Assembly: GCF_003385595.1 (NCBI RefSeq)
Contig: NZ_QNUE01000025.1
Coordinates: 1 to 49,498 of the forward strand
Direction: 5' to 3'
Source of the DNA: Chryseobacterium flavum
GTDB taxonomy: Bacteria; Bacteroidota; Bacteroidia; Flavobacteriales; Weeksellaceae
Length of the DNA stretch: 49,498 nucleotides
Shown here: in pieces, positions 15,859 to 24,893 of the stretch
How positions within the stretch are numbered: the first letter of the stretch is position 1
Layout of the letters: each line of letters starts with the position of its first letter
Made by a program: the position numbers and the translations under genes
Notes under the pieces: model-generated
Seen by the model: only the letters and a program-made list of their open reading frames with translations
What the model was told of the DNA's origin: nothing
The model's database searches: none

Positions 15859-18513
15859 TTAATTGTCAAAATTCATATATTTCTTCTCAAACTTAATTTC
15901 ATCAGGCATAACTAACCTTGATTCTCCTTCATAAGTCAATGTTCTTTTAAATACGCCTAATTTCACAGTACCGATAGCAACAAAAGTAGCTTTTACACCG
16001 GCAAATTCTGCTACCGGAGCGGTATAAATTCCATTTTTATCTGCTCCAACCTTTATTCCTGCTGTTACAGATGTACTTGCATCCGCTTTTACTTCTCCTT
16101 CAAATCCAAGATATCCTACTCCTCCTTTTGCCCATGCTTTAAATTCTGCAACCACCTGTATTTTTCCGGTAGTTTTAACTTCTCCTGTAGTCTCTTTAGG
16201 ATAAGAAGTATTAATAGTAACTTTACCATCTACATAAGCTCCGCCACTAAAGCTGATGAGAAAATGCATTCCGGCTTCTTTACCGAGCTTATCCAATATC
16301 CATGAAATAATACTTCCGGCACCCGGACAAACTGCATCTCCTCCAAATTTTATAAAAATTTTCCAGAGATCGATCTCAATTTTAGCTTCAACCAATGGTT
16401 TTGCAGATACTCCAATGACCACCATATGGGTCAGATCCAAAGAAGTTTTTGGCGCTCTTTCAAGATACCATTGGGCTGAAAATGCAATTTTAGGTGATTC
16501 TATTGTAAACCTTGCCCTTCCCTGAGATAACGGAGAGTTAGAAATCTTCTCAGTCATACTTTTCATCTTATTGAAAAGGGCCAGTGTTCTTCTGATTTTA
16601 CCATCCCATTTATGTCCAAGCTCCAAAGTTTGGGGTGCCGAGGACCTGCCTTGTGTAATCCTGTTCCATTCTGCTTTAAGTGAGAGGGCAAATGACTGAT
16701 CCATCTCTCCAAAACTTTTGGATGTTGCACGATCAAATTCAGCACCAATTACCTTTTTCCTTCCTTCCTGAATATCATAAGGGTGTAATTTGTTCCCAAA
16801 ACTGTATGCAAAAGGCTGATCATGATTCCATTTAAACTCAACGGTCCATTTGATGTCCGGAAAAACCTTTACCTGAACAACGGCATTATTTTTATTGGAA
16901 AACCATCTGCAGGAATTAATAAAAACATTATATATTGTAGCTGAGCTCTGCATGGACAGCAGATTAAATGATGGCCATATATAATTCAAAGGAGCAACAT
17001 TAGCTGCTGCAAGCTGAGAATGAACCGGAAATGCTAATGAACTCTGATTTATTTCGTAAGGAGATGTATATTCAGGAGATTTTACAATAACTTTCTTCTC
17101 ATGTTTATCTTTACCCCTGAAACAGCCTTTATTGATAAGTCCGGAGGTTGCAACCGTAAGGTTGATATCCGAGCTGGGAGCTAAAGCCTCATAAACAATT
17201 GTATGGGCATCATGCGCATTAAATGTGAAGGAAATATCTACTCTTCTGTTATTCTCATAGTCTTTTTCATTTTTGTACCTGATATTATCTCTTCCCTTTT
17301 TGTCATCAGTAGGATCCACCTCACCTTTACCTACTGAGATGATTCTTGCAGGATCCAGCCCTCCGTCTGCAAAAAATTTTTTAACAATATCTGCTCTTCT
17401 TTGTGACAATCCTTTATTATAGTTTTCTTTTCCAATAACACACGCGTATCCGCTTAAGTTTATGGTTGAACCTTTATGTTCTAAAAGGAATTTCAGGATA
17501 TTATTCAATATCTCCTCACCATCTTTATCTATGATTGTGGAATCAAATTTATAAAAAATCGTTCTATGAATATTTTCCTGAGGGGCATTTTTATGTTTCA
17601 GACCTTTTCCATTTTCAAATACGGTAACTGTTGTATTATTTGCCTTACCGTCTTTTACTTCGTTTTCAGTGATGTTAATCACTTCAAATTTACATGGTTC
17701 ATAGCGGGCATTACTTACATCAGGTTTGTATACTTTGGTAGGAGTCTGATTATACACTCCATTGGTATTGGAAGTAGCTACTTTATTTTTTACATTCAGA
17801 TAGATCGCATGAAGGTCATCACCGAGTTTATCTTTAATATATTGTTTAGAAGCGGTATCTTTTACTTTAATATAAAATTCCTCTACATTCTGAATATTGT
17901 CTACAAAAGCCATCCAGGCATATGTATTTTCTATTCTCAGATTTACTTCACCATCGATTACCTGAACATCAGTGTAAACAAACACCAGTTTATCATTTTT
18001 TGCCCTCTGCTGATTCCAAAGTTCTATAATAAGAGTATTCCCATTCAGTCCTTCAGTCATCAGGTTCAGGTGTACAATATGTCCGTAGGAAATATAATTA
18101 ACTTTATTGCTGTTTTTAATGCTTTTACTACCTTTTTGTGTAGACCATTTGCTGCTGACTATTTTAGGTTCACACCATCCTTTTACATATATACCTGTAT
18201 TATTTTTAAAGTCCCTTTTACCGGACATACTTGCTTCTATATAATAGAAGTAACTGCCACACAATTGCTTCGATATTCTAAACCGATATCCTATTACTGA
18301 TGGAACCTGATAGATAATAATTTTTCGATCTCCGCTTTGCCTCATCCAGATAAGCTCCTTCTTTTTCTCTTCTGCAGTAGTACCCGGCAACCATTCATCC
18401 ACTTCAAATTGCACCCATTCACCCGGTTTTATCGTAATTCTCTGTCCCAAAACAGACATTTTCGGATAAGTAAAACCACTGGTAACTTTAATTTTTTTAA
18501 CGCCTTTTGCCAT
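15859..18513 (-). CDS. 884-residue OmpA-domain protein of the type VI island, candidate effector
   Basis: A large protein without a signal peptide. Residues 1-300 form a beta-rich region of unknown family. An OmpA-like peptidoglycan-binding domain covers about 315-430 (IFYKFDST at its start; NLSGYACVIG, SQRRADIVKKFF and NNRRVDISF). The last third is beta-rich, and its final ~120 residues are rich in Gly, Ala and Val (for example AWAKGGVGYLGFEGEVKADA). It sits 12 bases after the DUF4280 PAAR-like gene. Lack of a signal peptide together with a peptidoglycan-binding domain and this position fits a protein delivered by the type VI machine. Toxicity is not shown by any known catalytic motif. Confidence 0.85.
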   Translation of the reverse strand: MAKGVKKIKVTSGFTYPKMSVLGQRITIKPGEWVQFEVDEWLPGTTAEEKKKELIWMRQSGDRKIIIYQVPSVIGYRFRISKQLCGSYFYYIEASMSGKRDFKNNTGIYVKGWCEPKIVSSKWSTQKGSKSIKNSNKVNYISYGHIVHLNLMTEGLNGNTLIIELWNQQRAKNDKLVFVYTDVQVIDGEVNLRIENTYAWMAFVDNIQNVEEFYIKVKDTASKQYIKDKLGDDLHAIYLNVKNKVATSNTNGVYNQTPTKVYKPDVSNARYEPCKFEVINITENEVKDGKANNTTVTVFENGKGLKHKNAPQENIHRTIFYKFDSTIIDKDGEEILNNILKFLLEHKGSTINLSGYACVIGKENYNKGLSQRRADIVKKFFADGGLDPARIISVGKGEVDPTDDKKGRDNIRYKNEKDYENNRRVDISFTFNAHDAHTIVYEALAPSSDINLTVATSGLINKGCFRGKDKHEKKVIVKSPEYTSPYEINQSSLAFPVHSQLAAANVAPLNYIWPSFNLLSMQSSATIYNVFINSCRWFSNKNNAVVQVKVFPDIKWTVEFKWNHDQPFAYSFGNKLHPYDIQEGRKKVIGAEFDRATSKSFGEMDQSFALSLKAEWNRITQGRSSAPQTLELGHKWDGKIRRTLALFNKMKSMTEKISNSPLSQGRARFTIESPKIAFSAQWYLERAPKTSLDLTHMVVIGVSAKPLVEAKIEIDLWKIFIKFGGDAVCPGAGSIISWILDKLGKEAGMHFLISFSGGAYVDGKVTINTSYPKETTGEVKTTGKIQVVAEFKAWAKGGVGYLGFEGEVKADASTSVTAGIKVGADKNGIYTAPVAEFAGVKATFVAIGTVKLGVFKRTLTYEGESRLVMPDEIKFEKKYMNFDN

Positions 18514-18525
18514 TGCTTTTATTGT

Positions 18526-19017
18526 TTAGATTCCCTTATCCTCCCCTCCACCACCGGAAGATTGGTTATTATATATTTCTTCAGAATCCACCAATGGATT
18601 TATTTGTTGCTGCACATCTTTATCTGCATTTTTAAAGTTTTGCTGGCTGGCTTCAGTTCTTTGCCCATGATCAATAATCTCAATACACGGTGCACCGGCA
18701 ACAGCACATACTGCTTTACTATCTTCAAGAATAATAAATCCACCATTGCTGAGCTGTACTTTATCATAAAAGTTTTGCCACTCAGTAACCATAATCTTAC
18801 AGGGCGGGGGTGGCCCCCCATTTTTCGTACAGTTTCCAAATGTATTTTTTTCAAAAGTAGCTCCTCCTATTTCTTTCGTAGTTACGATCAGTTTTTTAGA
18901 AGCACTTTTATCATTTGCATATTCTTTCTGATGGGTGAGTACCTTAAGCTTGTCCGGTGCCTGTCCGAACTGGCATTTGCACATCGCTCCCTGCACTACG
19001 ATATGTTTTTCTGACAT
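18526..19017 (-). CDS. DUF4280 PAAR-like tip protein
   Basis: A 163-residue protein of the DUF4280 family, regarded as a PAAR-like spike in Bacteroidetes. The start VVQGAMCKCQFGQAP (C13, C15), a Gly/Pro-rich GNCTKNGGPPPPCK and the later CAVAGAPCIEIIDHGQ supply paired cysteines that could hold a metal at the spike tip. The tail is disordered (SSGGGGEDKGI). It stands between the LysM protein and the 884-residue protein, so it probably caps VgrG and carries one of them. Confidence 0.9.
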   Translation of the reverse strand: MSEKHIVVQGAMCKCQFGQAPDKLKVLTHQKEYANDKSASKKLIVTTKEIGGATFEKNTFGNCTKNGGPPPPCKIMVTEWQNFYDKVQLSNGGFIILEDSKAVCAVAGAPCIEIIDHGQRTEASQQNFKNADKDVQQQINPLVDSEEIYNNQSSGGGGEDKGI

Positions 19018-19088
19018 GGCTGAAAATCTTTATTTGAGATTACAAGTTTAAATTTATGATCTGACTTTTTTTTCATATTATGATGTTT

Positions 19089-20129
19089 TCACTCCGGAAG
19101 AATAGCTATGGCAACTGATATTTTCTTTATTTCATTCAGCATCATACTGCATTCCAAATACATATATTCCAACAACCCGTTTTTCCCATTCAGATAAGAC
19201 TGAATTCTCATCTCTCCTTCTTCATTCATATCCGGCTGATCTTTAACAATCAGTGAGAAAGGTAAATTATTGATAAAATCATGTACCGTTCTTTCGTCAC
19301 TCAGCTTTCCTTCTCCTTCTATATTAATTAAATCATATTCGTCTTTCAGCGGATCAATCTCCAGCCTTATCCGATATTGAGGCTCTATGTGATTATGAAT
19401 AACAGGGAAACTTTTTGTTTCTTCAATAGAATAATTCCTGCCAAAGCTTTGGTAAATCCCGAAAAATAAAGTTCTTATAAAATAATCATTTCTCAGATAG
19501 AGGTCTATACTTTCAGGTTCTCCGATAACTCTTTCAATCTTTTTACAGTACTCCTCTACTATTTCGCCTTCAAATTCTTTATAAAGTTCTTCTTTAATTC
19601 CTGCCCATCTTTGTATAAATACCTCAGGGTTTTCAACAGCCTCAAATTTTCCCTTATCATCTGTACTGACCTGTAAAGGATATAAGACTTTGGATGTCCT
19701 GTAAGCCAGCAGATCTGCTATTTCATTAACCTCTTCTTCATTCAGATAAAGATTTGATGTCCTGTCTATCTCAAAAAAATGCCGCCCTTTTTCAGTTTTC
19801 AGCCATCGCACCGATGTTTCAAATTTAAGCTCATTTTTAGCCTCTCCTTTTTCAATGGTAATCACTACACCGTATCTTCTGATCTTATTTTCCGGCTGAA
19901 AGACCAGGCTGTTTCCCCTTCCGAATTTCACGAGCCTGCCTTTATCTTCAACAGCAGTTCTAGGTAGAAAAAGCTGTTTCTGCCCGTTCAGTTCAATCAG
20001 GATCATATCCTTAACATCACAGTGATTGTTGTGGAAGAGCTTTATTACATCTTTTTCAAAACCATACAATGAAGCTATGCTTCTTAAGGTTTCATCTTTC
20101 TGAACGGTATGTATATTATATTTCTGCAT
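19089..20129 (-). CDS. LysM-domain protein of the type VI island
   Basis: A 346-residue protein. Residues 1-58 form a LysM unit (IHTVQKDETLRSIASLYGFE ... LFLPRTAV). There is no signal peptide, which is unusual for a peptidoglycan-binding LysM and more like LysM units of phage and type VI baseplate or adaptor proteins. The rest (60-346) is of unknown family. Position between the Tle1-like effector and the PAAR-like gene suggests a loading or adaptor role. Confidence 0.85.
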   Translation of the reverse strand: MQKYNIHTVQKDETLRSIASLYGFEKDVIKLFHNNHCDVKDMILIELNGQKQLFLPRTAVEDKGRLVKFGRGNSLVFQPENKIRRYGVVITIEKGEAKNELKFETSVRWLKTEKGRHFFEIDRTSNLYLNEEEVNEIADLLAYRTSKVLYPLQVSTDDKGKFEAVENPEVFIQRWAGIKEELYKEFEGEIVEEYCKKIERVIGEPESIDLYLRNDYFIRTLFFGIYQSFGRNYSIEETKSFPVIHNHIEPQYRIRLEIDPLKDEYDLINIEGEGKLSDERTVHDFINNLPFSLIVKDQPDMNEEGEMRIQSYLNGKNGLLEYMYLECSMMLNEIKKISVAIAILPE

Positions 20130-20171
20130 AAATTATCCTGCTTCAAAATTCAGACTCTTTACTCCGTCTAT

Positions 20172-21578
20172 TTAGTGAATAACCCTTTTTCTGTCCGACC
20201 TTGGATCCATTCCTATACCTTCTCTCCTGGCAGACCAGTGAAGATATTTGTTTCTCAGAACTCTCAGGTCATCCTGTTCCTCCACTTCTTTCTGATAGGC
20301 AGCATATTGATTTTCAGGAATTTCATTTCCTCCGTAAGCATCTCGCAGATCTTTAAACCTTTTAAAAGTATACGGCCTACCATCTCCCATTACATAAGGT
20401 CTCAGGCGGTCTTTTACCCTTACCAGCAAAGCATCTGATGTAATAGAATATGTTTCATTAATCATTTTCTTATCGGTGATGGGCAGATTTTTCTGAATAC
20501 CATATTCCGCCATAAAATGTAAAGGAATATAACTGAAGGTCTTTACCAGATCACGGACACCTCTTAAGGATAGATAAAATCCGGGAGTAATGGTAAGCTG
20601 TCCCTCTGTATACCAGCCTTCTGCCTCAAGCTGTGACTTTAATGCTTCTAATTTACTGCTGGTTGTCCAGGATGTTTCAACTTCTTCCCATACTTCTTGT
20701 CCGTTTTCATAGGCTCCTCCAACGTCACAGTGAACTCCTGGAAATGTTTTTTCGGTTCCGATATGTACCTGAGTGAGATCAAAGTTTTCCCTGTGCTCAT
20801 TTTCTGCAATAAAATGTACTACAGTCTGCGCTTTTCCAATATCATTCAGGCTCAGTTCTTCCACGTCATTACTGAAATGCGGCAGAGGATATTTGGAATA
20901 GGAAGATACCGTATCGTAGATTCCCAAAAATCTTACTTTTATAACATCAACCGTCAGACCGGCTTCCTGTAATTTCAGTCCCAGATGTCCCCATTTAGGA
21001 AGATCTTCTGAAGCCACACTCTTTCCATCATCATCTGAATACGAGGTAACTGTCATCCCTTCATTAGAAACGGTGTGTGCATTTGCTTTATATTTTGCTT
21101 TTCCTATTTCATGAACAAAATTCCTGGCAGCTGCAGCTCCCCTGCTGAAACCAAACACATCAAATGTAAGTACGGCAATTTTATCTGCCTTTTTTGAACT
21201 TTTAATGTTTTTGGCTTTTTTTACGATCTCCTCACAGCCTTTTCTTACTTTTGATCGGATTCCCGTTTCTCCTGTTCCGAAAGCGTATCCCAGAGTAGCA
21301 TCTCCCTGCTTATCTTCGGTACCGATTCCTTCTATATAAATACCATAGTTTTTATCGTAATTGTCCCACATACGTGCAACATTACTCCAATCATTGTTAT
21401 AGCTGGTATTATCTTTAGCTTTACCACCATGCTTTTTATGTGCGTCCGTATTCTTCTTTCTTTCGTCGGTATTGGTCTTATTATTTAAAGTCCCGTCAAA
21501 AAAAATCCCAATGGTAATATCCAGTACTTCTTCTTTGGATATAGAAGGGGTATAATTTCCAAATTGGTTGTTGTGCAT
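20172..21578 (-). CDS. Tle1-like type VI phospholipase effector (DUF2235)
   Basis: A 468-residue alpha/beta hydrolase of the DUF2235 family, which includes the Tle1 phospholipase effectors. The first strand carries ITIGIFFDGTLNN. The nucleophile elbow is GFSRGAAAARNF with S145; D222 in LGIYDTVSSY and H283 in FPGVHCDVGGAY complete a plausible triad with the spacing usual for the family. No signal peptide, as expected for cargo of a contractile system. It is encoded between a DUF2931 lipoprotein (32 bases upstream, candidate immunity) and the LysM protein. It would act on membrane phospholipids of a target cell. Confidence 0.9.
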   Translation of the reverse strand: MHNNQFGNYTPSISKEEVLDITIGIFFDGTLNNKTNTDERKKNTDAHKKHGGKAKDNTSYNNDWSNVARMWDNYDKNYGIYIEGIGTEDKQGDATLGYAFGTGETGIRSKVRKGCEEIVKKAKNIKSSKKADKIAVLTFDVFGFSRGAAAARNFVHEIGKAKYKANAHTVSNEGMTVTSYSDDDGKSVASEDLPKWGHLGLKLQEAGLTVDVIKVRFLGIYDTVSSYSKYPLPHFSNDVEELSLNDIGKAQTVVHFIAENEHRENFDLTQVHIGTEKTFPGVHCDVGGAYENGQEVWEEVETSWTTSSKLEALKSQLEAEGWYTEGQLTITPGFYLSLRGVRDLVKTFSYIPLHFMAEYGIQKNLPITDKKMINETYSITSDALLVRVKDRLRPYVMGDGRPYTFKRFKDLRDAYGGNEIPENQYAAYQKEVEEQDDLRVLRNKYLHWSARREGIGMDPRSDRKRVIH

Positions 21579-21610
21579 AGTTCTTGTTTTTTATGAATGA
21601 CAGAAATACA

Positions 21611-22663
21611 TCACTCTATCTTCCGGGATAATCTGATTTTTGCTTTTGTAATGGAAAGTTCTTCTTTTTCAGTTACTAAAGACAAAAATACCCTGGTATT
21701 ATCTTCATTGACTTTAATTGTAAAATCAATTTCTTCGTCCTTCCCCAGCTTTTGAAATAATTCAAAAATCTCTTTTTCATCAAAAGAATCTACCCATACA
21801 GCATATCTGTTTTTATTTTTGTCCCTCCAGTAGAACCCACAGAACTTTGGAACGGCCCTGTTTTTATAAGTATTATCATCCAGAGTTTTTGCAAAAAGAT
21901 TTTCCTGTTCTCCATTGTAATTGTTAAATCCAAAGTCAATCCATACAGATCCTTCCGGAAGAATAACAACAGGTTTCCAATTGAATTTTTCCCTGTAAAT
22001 ATCATATATATCGGGCTCAGGATATCCTTCTTCTTTTATCTTTTCCCGGATTTCCGGCTTAAAGGTTTTATATTCCGGATCATTCAGCATTCTGTCTGCA
22101 AATCCATCATTAAACATATATTGTGCATTTTCGTATGCTTTTTCTTTGGTAATGATGGTATCATGAGCCTGGAAAACACCCACTTCTTTCTGATTACCTG
22201 CTCCTTTTATCCATAAAACTACTCTTCCTTTTGGAGCCAGCCCTACCACAAATGAATTATATGTTGTTCTTTTCCGGGTATCCTGATCAACAAAGCCCTC
22301 ATCAAAAAGGTTCTTAATCTTTTTCTGATCAAGATCCCATTTCCCGGTGAAGAATTTCTTTTCTACTAATGAGTACCAGGTAAATTCCAGTTGATGAGGC
22401 AGGTCCATGGTTTCAGTATCAACACTCATCGTCCCTCCTTCATTTCCCCAACCTGTATTCTGGGTCCCCCATATGCTGTCAAAACTGTAGGTAAAATCAT
22501 TGCCCACAATAGCTCCCTGATAAATTTCCATCGGGTATTCTTGTGGTGCAGAAATAGTTCCCAGCCAGTTGTATTTTTCTTCCATTTTTTTCTTCTGACA
22601 ATTCATTAATGAGAAACTGCATAAAATCAAAAGTATCAGAACTTTTAATTTACTTATTCCCAT
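21611..22663 (-). CDS. DUF2931 lipoprotein, candidate immunity protein
   Basis: A 350-residue lipoprotein with lipobox LMNC (C22). The body matches DUF2931 in its opening (KYNWLGTISAPQEYPMEIYQG) and in the later GFADRMLNDPEYK region and the repeated EGSVWIDFGFNNYNGE-type strands. Its start overlaps the upstream 56-residue gene by 14 bases. Known immunity proteins to Tle phospholipases are often periplasmic lipoproteins, so a lipoprotein immediately before the Tle1-like gene is a good candidate; no experiment is implied. Confidence 0.85.
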   Translation of the reverse strand: MGISKLKVLILLILCSFSLMNCQKKKMEEKYNWLGTISAPQEYPMEIYQGAIVGNDFTYSFDSIWGTQNTGWGNEGGTMSVDTETMDLPHQLEFTWYSLVEKKFFTGKWDLDQKKIKNLFDEGFVDQDTRKRTTYNSFVVGLAPKGRVVLWIKGAGNQKEVGVFQAHDTIITKEKAYENAQYMFNDGFADRMLNDPEYKTFKPEIREKIKEEGYPEPDIYDIYREKFNWKPVVILPEGSVWIDFGFNNYNGEQENLFAKTLDDNTYKNRAVPKFCGFYWRDKNKNRYAVWVDSFDEKEIFELFQKLGKDEEIDFTIKVNEDNTRVFLSLVTEKEELSITKAKIRLSRKIE

Positions 22664-22820
22664 GAGACATTATTTTCTTATTACTGATTAAAATAAGGTT
22701 TTCCTTTTGTGCCTCGACATTAATCTTCTTGGCAATTTTTTCAACCTTCTTACCTACATTAAGGTGATAAGAGTCTTTAACGGTTATCACTATATTAGTT
22801 GCTGTTTTTATAATTGCCAT
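22650..22820 (-). CDS. 56-residue hypothetical protein after vgrG
   Basis: A 56-residue protein from ATG 22820, one base after the vgrG stop codon; a longer frame to 22847 overlaps vgrG. It begins MAIIKTATNIVITVKDSYHL, then has a lysine-rich helix-like middle (KKVEKIAKKINVEAQKENL). No family recognised. Its tight placement between vgrG and the DUF2931 gene (14-base overlap with the latter) indicates a real gene and a role linked to tip or cargo, perhaps as a small adaptor. Confidence 0.7.
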   Translation of the reverse strand: MAIIKTATNIVITVKDSYHLNVGKKVEKIAKKINVEAQKENLILISNKKIMSHGNK

Positions 22821-22821
22821 A

Positions 22822-24750
22822 TCAGAAAAGTTTTGATTTTTCCGCACTGTTGAACTCTACAATTTTCCCGCTCTGCATGGTCATATTTTCAAGTTCGCTG
22901 AACATGGAAATTTCGCCTGCAATTTCATTAGAGGTTTCAGATTGTCTTTTAAATTCTTTTTCCACCATTTCTGTTCTGGTATCTGATGACTCCCGGATAT
23001 CACCTGCAGCAGTAAATCTCATATCTTTTCCTGCCGTTGAAATAATATCTTCATTGGCGGAACTTGTAATACTTGCTCCTGCACTTACTGAAATTTCTTT
23101 ACCCGCAGTAATATTAATATTTTCTCCAGCATTTAACGTAAAATTTTTAGGTGCTTTCATGCTGATATTTCCTTTTCCATCCATAAAGTAGCTATTCCCA
23201 CTCGGATCAAGGATCGTTACACTTCCTTCTTCATCATTCATCAATATTCGGATACCGCTTCTGGTTTGAATGGATTTTAAATGATTATTGACTCCTCCTC
23301 CCAAAGCAACTCCTCCATGAAACATCCCTCCCATGACGAAAGGCCTGTCCGGATGGCTATGAACAAAGTTAACCATCACCTGATCTCCTACTTCGGGAAT
23401 CGCAACATATCCCCTGTTTTGGGTAATCTGATCTGTTCCTCCGGCATCAGGGCTCATCATACGGATAAAGTGAGTGGTATCGCTGGTCTGCCAGTCAAAC
23501 CGTACCTGTACTCTGCCCTGCCCTTCAGGATCGGTGTTGGAAATTACGGTAGCCGTTTGTGGTTCCGCTTTTGGAATGGTAAATTCCGGCTTTGGAAGAA
23601 AGCCTGTGTCTGCCGCTATCGCTGCAAAACTTCCTTTATAATGTCCTATGGTATCAATTTCGTGTTCAGCCTCCGTAATCATAATTTTTGTAAAATATGA
23701 GGTTTCATTGGAGTCAGGTTTACGCATCTGCATATCTACTACACAACCCGGGTGCAGAAAAGGAACCGTTGTATTTCCCGAAACTGAAAATACATTTACG
23801 GCTTCACTGCCTGAAGCACTTTTCTGTGAATACTCAACATCCAGATGTGTAGATGCTTTTATCGGAGCAATTTGTAACGCAGGGGTTTTATAAATATTTT
23901 CATTATGACTGTATGCCGTTCTTGCCAGATCACTTACATGTTTGATCGGGGTAGATCCCGAAGTCAGTTTTTCATGTCTGTTACTATTATATCCGTAGAA
24001 TTGTGGTCTGGTATGAACAGCTTTCAGTTCAACCCTGATATCATTTGCACTGCTTCCATAGGTTAAAACAATAGGCTTGTTTTGTGGGGGTAGCTTGCCG
24101 AAGTGCAGGACTTCCCCATCATAATAAAATTGTTCCCCATATGCTTCCGCCATTCTTGCAAGATAATTGTAATGGGTTTCATCATATTGGCTGCTGTAAA
24201 TAATCTGTGAAAAATTATTGGCATCTACCCTGATATCAAAACGACTCTTATCAATACCCTGCTTGATCACTTCTTCAGCTATAATTCCCATATTAACAGC
24301 CTGCCCACCTCCAAAGCTCTGAATGTGAGGAGCCCCGTCAAGAAGAATTGTCGGACTGTAGCCGCTAAGTACAATATTCCCCAGGCTCATCTTTTCCTGG
24401 CTGAAACCAACTCCTGTAATAACTCCTACAAAAGTTCTTTCAGGGCTATTGTCTATATCTTTATAGGAAATAACAGCAGTCAGACGTTTTCCCAGGAACT
24501 TATTGGCATCCTCCAGGGCATGGGTTTGCCTGCCTCCCAAGGTGTCATGTGCCAGGATGAGGGTAAATTCGTGATGATGACTGGTGCTCTGCTTTAGTTT
24601 GAAATGTTTATAGTATTTGATAATTTTTCCTTCTATGACCAGAGAAAGCTTTACCAAACGGTTGATACCGGTATGATGATTCTCAGATACACCATCTGCA
24701 TTCTGCGTCGGACGAAAAGACGTTGCATTTGATTTTTCAGATGTGTTCAT
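22822..24750 (-). CDS. vgrG: Type VI secretion tip protein VgrG
   Basis: A 642-residue VgrG. The N-terminal ~380 residues are the gp27-like hub domain (HYNYLARMAEAYGEQFYYDG is typical). The OB-fold gp5 domain follows at about 390-480 with DPEGQGRVQVRFDW, FIRMMSPDAGG and VMVNFVHSHPDRPFVMGGMF. The tail from ~500 is a needle-like repeat region with NITAGKEISVSAGASITSSA. No C-terminal toxin domain is fused, so cargo should be carried non-covalently. It forms the puncturing tip above the Hcp tube. Confidence 0.95.
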   Translation of the reverse strand: MNTSEKSNATSFRPTQNADGVSENHHTGINRLVKLSLVIEGKIIKYYKHFKLKQSTSHHHEFTLILAHDTLGGRQTHALEDANKFLGKRLTAVISYKDIDNSPERTFVGVITGVGFSQEKMSLGNIVLSGYSPTILLDGAPHIQSFGGGQAVNMGIIAEEVIKQGIDKSRFDIRVDANNFSQIIYSSQYDETHYNYLARMAEAYGEQFYYDGEVLHFGKLPPQNKPIVLTYGSSANDIRVELKAVHTRPQFYGYNSNRHEKLTSGSTPIKHVSDLARTAYSHNENIYKTPALQIAPIKASTHLDVEYSQKSASGSEAVNVFSVSGNTTVPFLHPGCVVDMQMRKPDSNETSYFTKIMITEAEHEIDTIGHYKGSFAAIAADTGFLPKPEFTIPKAEPQTATVISNTDPEGQGRVQVRFDWQTSDTTHFIRMMSPDAGGTDQITQNRGYVAIPEVGDQVMVNFVHSHPDRPFVMGGMFHGGVALGGGVNNHLKSIQTRSGIRILMNDEEGSVTILDPSGNSYFMDGKGNISMKAPKNFTLNAGENINITAGKEISVSAGASITSSANEDIISTAGKDMRFTAAGDIRESSDTRTEMVEKEFKRQSETSNEIAGEISMFSELENMTMQSGKIVEFNSAEKSKLF

Positions 24751-24843
24751 ATTTGTAGTGATTTGTTATAGTTTTAAAATTATTAAAGAAAACAGGAATT
24801 TTTGTTTGTTTTAATTCCCTCAAAATGTTTTTACACCAGGTAA

Positions 24844-24876
24844 AAAAAGACCGTCTTACAAGGACAGTCTTTTTAT
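24844..24876 (-). terminator. Terminator between hcp and vgrG
   Basis: An 8-bp stem with one mismatch (AGACTGTC / GACGGTCT on the minus strand) followed by seven T. It lies about 20 bases past the hcp stop. It would let hcp be made in excess of the tip genes, with some read-through into vgrG. Confidence 0.75.
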
Positions 24877-24893
24877 ATCTCAATACTGAAGAC

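Noticed and set aside
17566..18300. 244-codon frame on the plus strand opposite the 884-residue gene
   Set aside because: It is rich in Phe, Ile, Tyr and Cys with no domain, as expected for antisense of an AT-rich coding region; the minus-strand gene has clear OmpA motifs.
18337..19014. 225-codon frame on the plus strand opposite the PAAR-like gene
   Set aside because: It spans two real minus-strand genes and their junction, and its composition is that of an antisense shadow.
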